Positions 1-5,410 of a DNA stretch of 21,988 nt are shown one piece after another (the first letter of the stretch is position 1; each line of letters starts with the position of its first letter). The stretch is from JBJXGV01 sp046160485 (GTDB lineage Bacteria > Orphanbacterota > Orphanbacteria > JBJXGV01), in the NCBI GenBank assembly GCA_046160485.1, contig JBJXGV010000018.1, positions 1 through 21,988 on the forward strand, read 5' to 3'. The notes beneath the pieces were generated by a model. The model searched no databases. It was not told the origin of the DNA and was given only the letters and a program-made list of their open reading frames with translations. A program made the translations under genes and the position numbers.

Positions 1-12
1 GTCTGCGCCAAC

Positions 13-52
13 GCGCATCGTCACTACCGGCGTACCGGTAGTGACGATGCGC
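13..52. repeat. Perfect 18-bp inverted repeat with 4-nt loop
   Basis: The arm at 13-30 (GCGCATCGTCACTACCGG) is the exact reverse complement of 35-52, separated by CGTA. All 18 pairs match and pairing stops at 12/53. No T-run follows on either side, so it is not an ordinary intrinsic terminator. It lies at the very edge of the window. It could be a cruciform or protein-binding site, part of a mobile-element end, or a fold-back artefact at a contig end. Confidence 0.85.
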
Positions 53-76
53 TGGAACCCACGCCAGTATTGGTTC

Positions 77-199
77 CTGGCGCAATTTTTCCAGTTCCAG
101 ACCCCATGAAAATTGCGTGACGGGCTCAAATCTGGCGCATTCGACGTTCGCCTGCTACTGGCGCAGGGCCGCGCATCAACCGATACGCGCTCTGGCGCA
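77..199. repeat. Cluster of four CTGGCGCA octamers
   Basis: CTGGCGCA occurs at 77-84, 132-139, 158-165 and 192-199, all in the same orientation but with irregular spacing (55, 26 and 34 bases between starts). A related 10-mer, TGCTACTGGC, occurs at 153-162 and again at 291-300. Spacing is not CRISPR-like and there are no conserved repeat units beyond the core. The cluster may be a set of protein-binding sites or decayed repeats; the function is unknown. Confidence 0.4.
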
Positions 200-754
200 G
201 TACCATTTCATTGGACAGCCATCAAGACGAAGATTCAATCGTGCCAGGTGCCAATCGTTGGCGAGCAGTCCAAACTGACAAACGTTCCAGTGCTACTGGC
301 AACGAATTTCTGACGCGACCCCGGCAACCTATCGCCACAAAGAGGAACTGACTGCACGTTGACTGCAATCAGGCTTCAAACTGACCGCCATTCGACTGCA
401 CAATGCGCCTTCAATCGAGAACAAACCGTTGAGAGTTTATGCGGATCGCAAAATTTACAATTTATTCGGAACTCGGCCTAACATCTATTGGTCACATGAT
501 GTAACCGCGCGGCGGCTAGGACAATGGGACAGTCCAGTGGTGTCCGGCAATGTTTATCTACCGGATGTTGCGCTGCGCGAACGGAATTCGATGTGGTTTT
601 ACGCTGGCTGTGTCAGCCCGCTTGATGCCCATTAGCGCATCAGCTCTTGCCCGCAAGAGCGCCCGAATCCGGACAGGTCTCCCGAAACGCCGGTGGAACC
701 GCAAGGCTCGGAGATACTGGCAAGCATTCCTCCCCTCCGGGCCCAGTACGGCGC
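200..754. other. No recognisable gene (island-like filler)
   Basis: This stretch is richer in A+T and more mixed in codon composition than anything to its right. The longest open frames (for example 429-635 and 550-834 on plus) give short proteins that match no family I know and have no convincing ribosome-binding site. Its position left of a tRNA 3' end and next to a decayed toxin-antitoxin pair suggests degraded accessory DNA. I see no tRNA-like, riboswitch-like or intact transposase sequence in it. Confidence 0.5.
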
Positions 755-958
755 ATGAGGCAATAATCCGCGTTTTTGCCGCAATTCGTTTAATCGCGCC
801 GGCGCGCGAAGCCGGCCGTGCTAATCGCGCTTGACGATTTCAACAGCTATGTGGAGACCGACTATCCGTTGTGCAGCCCTAAAAACGCTACGCGGCTCGC
901 CATGGCCCTGCGCGATCTGAACGCAGGCCGCGGCCGGGCGCATAAGCTGATCCGGTGA
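755..958 (+). pseudogene. yefM: Decayed YefM-family antitoxin
   Basis: The frame ending at TGA 956-958 reads, from about 812, PAVLIALDDFNSYVETDY, then SPKNATRLAMALRDLNAGRG and HKLIR. This follows the YefM pattern of AVLMSLEEYNS, ETAYL, RSPANARRL, AIDSLKSGRG and a short acidic/basic tail. The part preceding it (AAIRLIAPARE, about 773-810) matches the conserved APIxITR segment but in another frame, so at least one frameshift separates them; the second frame has a TAA at 791-793. The N-terminal DNA-binding part is missing or unrecognisable; ATG 755 is only a guess at its remnant. The stop overlaps the GTG start of the toxin remnant, the usual translational coupling of this module. In the family, YefM neutralises YoeB and represses the operon. 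The family call is firm because the toxin follows immediately. Confidence 0.8.
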
Positions 959-1198
959 GAATAATCTGGGCGCCGGGTGCCTCTCCACTGGTCGCGCAGC
1001 GGTATTCGCGTGCGCGACAAGATCAAGACGTCGATCGAAGATATTCAGCACCATCCGTTTGGTGGAATGGGCGATCCCGAACCTTGGAAGTGCAACTTGA
1101 GAGGTTTTCGGACTCGACGCTTAAGTGGTAAGCATCGGCTGGCCCGCCGAATCGATCCCGGCGCGCTGCAAATCGCGCAGTGCCGTTTCCGCTATTAG
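955..1198 (+). pseudogene. yoeB: Decayed YoeB-family toxin (mRNA interferase)
   Basis: From 977 the frame reads LHWSRSGIRVRDKIK, IEDIQHHPF, GMGDPEPWK, NLRGF and KHRLARRIDPGALQIAQCRFRY, a clear match to YoeB, a ribosome-dependent mRNA endonuclease of about 84 residues. The natural start is GTG 955, giving VRIIWAPGA, but this lies in a different frame. The distance from GTG to the conserved YW tryptophan (codon 989-991) is 34 nt instead of the expected 45, and removal of 11 nt encoding roughly WDDY restores the frame. Further damage: the catalytic His of the terminal YHY is Arg (FRY), the conserved Trp of GFWSRR is Arg, and LVY has become LAR. The Glu and Lys of PEPxK and the Arg of HRL remain. 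I read it as a dead toxin left beside the tRNA. Confidence 0.88.
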
Positions 1199-1209
1199 CG
1201 TTAAGTCTT

Positions 1210-1286
1210 TGGCGCGCCCGGCCCGATTCGAACGGGCGACCTTCGGCTTCGGAGACCGACACTCTATCCATCTGAGCTACGGGCGC
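1210..1286 (-). tRNA. tRNA-Arg(CCG) with encoded CCA
   Basis: On the minus strand the acceptor arms GCGCCCG (1286-1280) and CGGGCGC (1220-1214) pair fully. The D-arm is GCTC/GAGT. The anticodon arm is TCGGT-CTCCGAA-GCCGA, with anticodon CCG after the invariant T33, decoding CGG (Arg). The T-arm is GCCCG-TTCGAAT-CGGGC. G is the discriminator (complement of 1213) and CCA is encoded at 1212-1210. Total length is 77 nt with CCA. The 3' end points to the decayed toxin-antitoxin pair, whose stop is only 11 bases away. Confidence 0.95.
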
Positions 1287-1315
1287 GGTGTGCGGGTCAC
1301 TACTGCAGGGCGGGA

Positions 1316-1344
1316 AGCATAGCCTTTTTCGGTCGGACCGTCCA
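1316..1344 (-). promoter_or_regulatory. Probable sigma-70 promoter of tRNA-Arg
   Basis: On minus, TGGACG (1344-1339) and TATGCT (1321-1316) are separated by 17 bases. This places a transcription start near 1309, about 22 bases before the mature tRNA 5' end. Each box matches consensus at about four positions, so this is a plausible but unproven promoter. Confidence 0.5.
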
Positions 1345-1458
1345 ATTGGGCTCTGCAGACCAAGGGGCGGCGTGCTCCTGATTACCGCGTGAACGCCGGG
1401 GCCACCCGGGTCAGCCGGGAAACCAGATCGGAGATTCCGGGGATCCGCCCGCGCCGTT

Positions 1459-1486
1459 TTGCGGTGCGCCGCGATGCCGCTATAAT
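1459..1486 (+). promoter_or_regulatory. Candidate promoter of the cytochrome gene
   Basis: A perfect TATAAT lies at 1481-1486, about 36 bases before the ATG at 1523. The best upstream box, TTGCGG at 1459-1464 with a 16-base spacer, is weak. A CAGGAA motif around 1511-1516 serves as ribosome-binding site. Confidence 0.5.
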
Positions 1487-1522
1487 GAGCGCCTTTGCAA
1501 AGCCACTGCCGCAGGAAACTCC

Positions 1523-2356
1523 ATGAGCGAAGTCCACATCGAAGAACACTCGTCCCCCATCAAGACGCCAAAGCAACTGATCATCGTGGTGGTGCTCGCA
1601 TTTCTGGTGCCGATTGTCCTGATGGTCATGCTGTCCCAGCTCGTGACCAGCGGACTCAACACCGGGAAGGACAATCCCGCACAATCCGGCGAGGCGATTG
1701 CAAAGCGCCTGAAACCGGTCGGCCAGGTTGAAGTCGTCGATCCGAGCACGCCCAAGGCCGAAAAAACCGGCAAGGAAATCGTCGAGGCCGTATGCGGTGC
1801 GTGCCACGTGAGCGGCGCGCTCAACGCGACCAAGATCGGCGACAAGGCGGCATGGGGCAAGCTGATTGGCCAAGGCCTGCCGCGCCTCACTCAATCCGCG
1901 ATCAAGGGCATCCGCAGCATGCCGGCACGCGGCGGCAATCCTGATTTGAGCGACACCGAGCTTGCGCGCGCCATCGTGTACATGGCCAACCAATCCGGCG
2001 GCAGCCTGAAAGAACCCGCGCTGAAAGCGCCCGCTGCCGCAGCGCCGGCGGCGTCCACAGTCGCGGCTCCGGCTGCCGCTGCCGCAACGGGCGCCGTTCC
2101 CGCCAAGACCGACACCAATAAAGGCAAGGCGGTTTACGAGGCAAGTTGCATTTCATGCCACGCGGCCGGAGTCGCAGGCGCGCCCAAGACCGGCGACAAG
2201 GCGGCATGGGCGCCACGCCTGAAGGCCGGGATGGACGCACTGTATGCAAGCTCGCTCAAAGGCAAAGGCGCGATGCCGCCCAAAGGCGGCAATCTGCAGG
2301 TTTCCGACGCCGACATCAAGGCTGCGGTCGACTACCTGATCGGTCTCGCAAAGTAA
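1523..2356 (+). CDS. Membrane-anchored di-haem cytochrome c5 family protein
   Basis: This 277-residue protein begins with a short cytoplasmic segment, then one membrane helix (about residues 18-42, LIIVVVLAFLVPIVLMVML), so both haem domains should lie in the periplasm. Each domain has a CxxCH haem site (CGACH 91-95, CISCH 209-213) and a downstream axial Met in a MPxxGG context (Met133, Met251), as in class I c-type cytochromes of the c5 group. The domains are joined by an Ala/Pro-rich linker (about 165-195), and both contain GDKAAW, which points to an internal duplication. The likely role is periplasmic electron transfer to a terminal oxidase or reductase; the partner cannot be told from here. 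Start ATG 1523 has CAGGAA about 7 bases upstream. This architecture is common in Betaproteobacteria. Confidence 0.93.
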   Translation: MSEVHIEEHSSPIKTPKQLIIVVVLAFLVPIVLMVMLSQLVTSGLNTGKDNPAQSGEAIAKRLKPVGQVEVVDPSTPKAEKTGKEIVEAVCGACHVSGALNATKIGDKAAWGKLIGQGLPRLTQSAIKGIRSMPARGGNPDLSDTELARAIVYMANQSGGSLKEPALKAPAAAAPAASTVAAPAAAAATGAVPAKTDTNKGKAVYEASCISCHAAGVAGAPKTGDKAAWAPRLKAGMDALYASSLKGKGAMPPKGGNLQVSDADIKAAVDYLIGLAK

Positions 2357-2368
2357 CCGCCCGGCGGT

Positions 2369-2396
2369 CAGCTGTCAGCGATCAGCGATCAGCTGG
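2369..2396 (+). repeat. Four tandem 7-bp CAGC(K)RT-type units
   Basis: Just after the cytochrome stop the sequence runs through units CAGCTGT, CAGCGAT, CAGCGAT and CAGCTGG. The two flanking units contain the palindrome CAGCTG. Short heptamer tracts of this type are found between genes in many proteobacteria and may vary in copy number. No function is visible. Confidence 0.7.
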
Positions 2397-2403
2397 AAAC
2401 ACC

Positions 2404-2430
2404 AGGCGCGCCGGCCGCTGCGCCTTTCTT
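2404..2430 (+). terminator. Candidate terminator after the cytochrome gene
   Basis: AGGCGC (2404-2409) pairs with GCGCCT (2420-2425) across a GC-rich 10-base loop that can pair further internally, followed by TTCTT. The T-run is short and interrupted, so termination is plausible rather than certain. A second small stem, AAAGCC-tca-GGCTTT at 2475-2489, sits just before apaH. Confidence 0.4.
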
Positions 2431-2517
2431 AGGTACCGCGGTTGGCATTGTTTCGAGTCCGCGCTAGATTATGCAAAGCCTCAGGCTTTTCCACTCACCC
2501 CTCGCACCTCGCTGACG

Positions 2518-3339
2518 ATGGCCACTTATGCGATCGGCGACATTCAGGGCTGCTATTCCGCGCTGCGGCGGCTGCTCGACAAATGCCGCTTTGATCCGGC
2601 GCGCGACCGGTTGTGGCTGGTCGGCGACCTGGTCAACCGCGGCCCGCATTCGCTCGCGGTATTGCGCTTCGTGAAGGGCCTCGGCACACGCGCGATCACC
2701 GTGCTCGGCAACCACGACCTGCACCTGTTGACGGTCGCCGCAGGTCACGTCCGCCCCCATCGCGCGGACACGCTCGACGCGGTCCTGCGCGCATCCGACC
2801 GCGACGAACTGCTCCACTGGCTGCGTCATCGCAAAATGATGCACGCCGAGGGAGGATACGCGATGGTGCACGCCGGACTGCTGCCTCAGTGGTCAATCGC
2901 GAAAGCGCTCAAGCTCGCGCGCGAAGTCGAGGCCGCGCTGCAGGGTGACAGGCACGACGGATTCCTGCGCAGGATGTACGGCAACAAGCCCGAGCGCTGG
3001 AGCGACGGCCTGTCCGGTATCGGACGGCTGCGCGTCATCACCAACGCATTCACCCGCATGCGCATCTGCACCGCCGACGGCAGAATGGAATTCCGGCACA
3101 AGGGCAAACCGGTCAACCTGCCCAAAGGCTATCTGCCCTGGTTCAGCTCACCGCGCCGCCGCAGCCGCGGCACGCGCGTGATATTCGGCCACTGGGCGGC
3201 GCTGGGTCTGTACCTGCAATCGGATGCGATCGGACTCGACAGCGGCTGCGTGTGGGGCGGCGCATTAACCGCGCTCAGGTTCTCGGACCGGAAACTGTTC
3301 CAGCACGAATGTTCAGGCAAGGCGGCCGCGGAAAGCTAG
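2518..3339 (+). CDS. apaH: Bis(5'-nucleosyl)-tetraphosphatase, symmetrical (ApaH)
   Basis: The 273-residue protein hydrolyses Ap4A symmetrically to two ADP, and in E. coli also decaps Np4-capped RNA; it acts in the cytoplasm. It shows the metallophosphatase blocks in order: GDIQG (7-11), GDLVNRGP (36-43), GNHD (64-67), then VHAGLLPQW, FGHWAALGL and the closing LDSGCVWGGALTALR. Length is close to the 280 residues of the E. coli enzyme. ATG 2518 gives MATYAIGDIQG, the usual ApaH beginning; longer in-frame upstream sequence has no family similarity. There is no strong Shine-Dalgarno sequence ahead of it (CTCGCTGACG). It stands alone, about 160 bases after the cytochrome gene, and converges on the slyB-like gene. 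Confidence 0.95.
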   Translation: MATYAIGDIQGCYSALRRLLDKCRFDPARDRLWLVGDLVNRGPHSLAVLRFVKGLGTRAITVLGNHDLHLLTVAAGHVRPHRADTLDAVLRASDRDELLHWLRHRKMMHAEGGYAMVHAGLLPQWSIAKALKLAREVEAALQGDRHDGFLRRMYGNKPERWSDGLSGIGRLRVITNAFTRMRICTADGRMEFRHKGKPVNLPKGYLPWFSSPRRRSRGTRVIFGHWAALGLYLQSDAIGLDSGCVWGGALTALRFSDRKLFQHECSGKAAAES

Positions 3340-3424
3340 TTATCGTTCGTTCCGCTGCCCGCGCGGACTCGCGCCGGTGTCTGCGAGTGACCGGAGATTT
3401 ACAGGCTGGTCAAGCGGCTGACCC

Positions 3425-3877
3425 TCAGTGCGTGACGCGCGAGACGCCGCCGCCGGACAATATGCGCACGCGCTCGCCCGGTTTGAACTCCTCGTCCGCT
3501 TCCTGGGTTATTGCGACCATGCTGCCAGTGTCGAGCCGGACCGTGATCTCGAGTCCGGCTTTACGCGTGCCGCCCTGTTCCGCCGCCTGACCGGCAACGC
3601 CGCCGGCCACCGATCCCAGTACCGCGCCCGCCGCGGAGCCCCGGCCACCACCTATCGTGCTGCCCGCGATGCCGCCGACCACCGCGCCGGCTGCGGGCCC
3701 GATGCCACTGCGCGTGCCTTCGATCTGTACTTGCCGCACGCTCTCGACCACGCCCATGCGCACGCTTTGCTCCTGACGTGCCTGGTCGCGGGTGTAAACG
3801 CTGCCCGATTGGCTGGGCGCGCAGGCCGCCAGCGCCGCCGCGGCGAGCACTGCCGTAATTGCCAATAACCGTCGCAT
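3425..3877 (-). CDS. slyB: SlyB-like glycine-zipper outer-membrane lipoprotein
   Basis: The 150-residue protein starts with a lipoprotein signal (MRRLLAITAVLAAAALAAC) whose lipobox LAAC puts the lipidated Cys at residue 19. A Gly/Ala-rich zipper follows (about 58-105: GPAAGAVVGGIAGSTIGGG, then GSAAGAVLGSVAGGVAGQ), which in the Rick/17-kDa/SlyB family forms a paired membrane-associated hairpin. The C-terminal part (EITVRLDTGSMVAITQEAD, then FKPGERVRILSGGGVSRV) is the SlyB-type small beta domain. SlyB proteins bind outer-membrane proteins and support envelope integrity. ATG 3877 has GGAGG 6 bases upstream. It follows the PfkB-type kinase by 12 bases on the same strand, so the two are probably co-transcribed, although functionally unrelated. 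Confidence 0.88.
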   Translation of the reverse strand: MRRLLAITAVLAAAALAACAPSQSGSVYTRDQARQEQSVRMGVVESVRQVQIEGTRSGIGPAAGAVVGGIAGSTIGGGRGSAAGAVLGSVAGGVAGQAAEQGGTRKAGLEITVRLDTGSMVAITQEADEEFKPGERVRILSGGGVSRVTH

Positions 3878-3889
3878 ATCTGCCTCCGC

Positions 3890-4825
3890 TCACCACACCG
3901 TTGTCTGGAAGTTCTGCCTGAAGCGGGTCGCAATCTCGTCACGCGTGAAATGATGATTCTGGCCGCCGCGGTGGGCGATCTTAAGCGCCCCCAGCAACGC
4001 CGCGAGACGGCCGGCCAGTTCCCAATCCATTCCCTGCGCCAACGCATACAGCAACCCCGCCCGATAGGCATCACCGCACCCGGTGGGATCGACCACCTGC
4101 TCCGCCTTAACGCATGGAATCGCGATCTGTTGACCCTGGGCGTAGATAAGCGACCCCTTGCTCCCCAGAGTGACCACCAGCGCGCGCACAAGTTGCGCCA
4201 ATTGCTCGAGCGATCTGCCGGTTTTTTCCTGCAACAACTGCGCCTCGTAGTCGTTGACGGTCAGATATTCCGCCATGCGCACGAATTCGAGCAGTTCCTC
4301 GCCGCTGAACATCGGCAGACCCTGACCGGGGTCGAAAACAAAGGGAATGCCGGCCGCGTAAAATTCGCGCGCGTGCTGCAGCATGCCCTCGCGGCCGTCG
4401 GGCGCGACGATCCCGAGCGACACGTCCCTGGCGTCGCCCACGTGGTTGCGGTGCGAATGGTTCATCGCGCCCGGATGGAACGCCGTGATCTGGTTGTCGT
4501 CGAGATCGGTGGTGATAAACGCCTGCGCGGTGAACGTGCCCGCCACCTGCCGCACGTGGCGCTGCGACAGTTTCAGTTTCTCGAGACGGTGCGCGTACGG
4601 CTGGGAATCGTCGCCGACCGCGGCCATGATCAGCGGCTTGCCGCCGAGCAATTGCAGGTTATATGCGATGTTGCCGGCGCAGCCGCCGAATTCGCGCCGC
4701 ATGTCGGGCACAAGAAACGCGACGTTGAGGATGTGCAGCTTCTCCGGCAGGATGTGTTCCTGAAAGCGGCCCGGAAACACCATGATGGTGTCGAACGCAA
4801 TCGAGCCGCAAATCAGCGTGTGCAT
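3890..4825 (-). CDS. PfkB-family carbohydrate/nucleoside kinase
   Basis: A 311-residue ribokinase-family protein. It has the N-terminal GG signature EFGGCAGNIAYNLQLLGG (45-62), AAVGDD (68-73), and the anion hole/catalytic motif DPTGCGDAYRAG (246-257) with Asp252 as the expected base. NDYEAQLL (191-198) is the family's substrate-lid/nucleotide-binding region. Related betaproteobacterial proteins are annotated as carbohydrate or adenosine kinase; the substrate cannot be fixed from sequence. I chose ATG 4825 (MHTLICGSIAFDT); a TTG at 4843 would add six residues. Neither has a clear ribosome-binding site, and a TATAAT on minus at 4857-4852 would put the transcription start within about 20 bases of the ATG, so the leader is very short. 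It heads a two-gene operon with the slyB-like gene. Confidence 0.88.
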   Translation of the reverse strand: MHTLICGSIAFDTIMVFPGRFQEHILPEKLHILNVAFLVPDMRREFGGCAGNIAYNLQLLGGKPLIMAAVGDDSQPYAHRLEKLKLSQRHVRQVAGTFTAQAFITTDLDDNQITAFHPGAMNHSHRNHVGDARDVSLGIVAPDGREGMLQHAREFYAAGIPFVFDPGQGLPMFSGEELLEFVRMAEYLTVNDYEAQLLQEKTGRSLEQLAQLVRALVVTLGSKGSLIYAQGQQIAIPCVKAEQVVDPTGCGDAYRAGLLYALAQGMDWELAGRLAALLGALKIAHRGGQNHHFTRDEIATRFRQNFQTTVW

Positions 4826-4851
4826 GCGCGTGGTCCGTGGCAAAGGCGCGG

Positions 4852-4857
4852 ATTATA
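4852..4857 (-). promoter_or_regulatory. -10 box of the PfkB-slyB operon
   Basis: The minus strand reads TATAAT here, about 27 bases before ATG 4825. At 17 bases upstream no good -35 is seen (CGGGAG). It is close to consensus as a -10, but the whole promoter is only partly supported. Confidence 0.45.
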
Positions 4858-4981
4858 CCACCGGCTCCCTTGCCCTCCCGCAGCCACGCCGGGCACCGCA
4901 AGCATGCGGCGCCATATTATCCCGGGTGCGGCGAACCGCTCTGCTATCATGACAGCTGACTTACAACCTGGGGTGAGAACC
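4858..4981. other. Gap where the two sequence types meet
   Basis: Divergent intergenic region between the PfkB-type kinase (minus) and mscL (plus). To the left the coding sequence is mixed CTG/CTC and proteobacterial in gene content; to the right codons are strongly GCG/CTC/ACG/TCG. An imperfect 8-bp stem (4892-4899 with 4906-4913, one mismatch) lies in the middle. A possible -10, TATCAT, is at 4945-4950, and GGGGTGAG at 4970-4977 is the ribosome-binding site of mscL. If the window is a chimeric assembly or holds a transferred block, the join should be here. Confidence 0.55.
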
Positions 4982-5410
4982 ATGCCCGAAGAGTTCAAAA
5001 AGTTCGCGCTGCGCGGCAACGTCGTCGACATGGCGGTCGGCATCATCATCGGCGGCGCGTTCGGCACGATCGTTTCGTCGCTCGTCGCTGATGTGCTCAT
5101 GCCGCCGCTCGGACTTCTCCTCGGCAACGTCGATTTCTCGAACCTCTTCATGATTCTAAAGGAAGGCGCGCAGGCCGGCCCGTACGCGTCGCTCGCCGAC
5201 GCGCAGAAGGCGGGAGCCGTCACGATCAACTACGGCATGTTCATCACAAAGGTCGTTAGCTTCGTGATCGTCGCGTTCGCCGTGTTCATGATGATCAAGT
5301 CGCTCAACTCGATGAAGAAGAAGGAAGAGGCCGCGCCGGCCGCGCCCGCGGCGCCGCCGAAGCAGGAGCTTCTCCTCGCCGAGATCCGAGACATTCTGAA
5401 GACGCGTTGA
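4982..5410 (+). CDS. mscL: Large-conductance mechanosensitive channel MscL
   Basis: The 142-residue inner-membrane channel opens under strong membrane tension to release solutes in osmotic downshock. The N-terminal amphipathic helix EEFKKFALRGNVVDMAVG leads into TM1 with the gate sequence (GIIIGGAFGTIVSSLVADVLMPPLGLLLG, about 20-48). A periplasmic loop (about 49-81) precedes TM2 (NYGMFITKVVSFVIVAFAVFMMIK, about 82-105), and a charged Ala/Pro linker precedes the cytoplasmic helix ELLLAEIRDILK. Length is normal for the family. A GGGGTGAG ribosome-binding site precedes ATG 4982. By my hand count its leucines are about 10 CTC to 2 CTG, against about 7 to 13 in the cytochrome, so it belongs with the DNA to its right. 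Its stop overlaps the next start (TGATG). Confidence 0.95.
   Translation: MPEEFKKFALRGNVVDMAVGIIIGGAFGTIVSSLVADVLMPPLGLLLGNVDFSNLFMILKEGAQAGPYASLADAQKAGAVTINYGMFITKVVSFVIVAFAVFMMIKSLNSMKKKEEAAPAAPAAPPKQELLLAEIRDILKTR

Noticed and set aside
77..199. CRISPR-like array
   Set aside because: Only an 8-base core repeats and spacing is 55, 26 and 34 bases; no uniform repeat or spacer length.
113..635. Short open frames in the left accessory stretch (113-313, 429-635)
   Set aside because: No ribosome-binding site, no recognisable domain and codon use not distinct from random sequence.
660..740. Riboswitch-like stretch with short stems
   Set aside because: No TPP, cobalamin, glycine or SAM core motif could be matched, and no intact gene follows.
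2146..2517. In-frame N-terminal extension of apaH into the cytochrome gene
   Set aside because: Family N-terminus begins exactly at MATYAIGDIQG (2518); the extension overlaps a clear cytochrome domain.
5407..5409. TTG start for the first sulfatase-like protein
   Set aside because: ATG at 5410 follows at once and makes the classical TGATG overlap with mscL.
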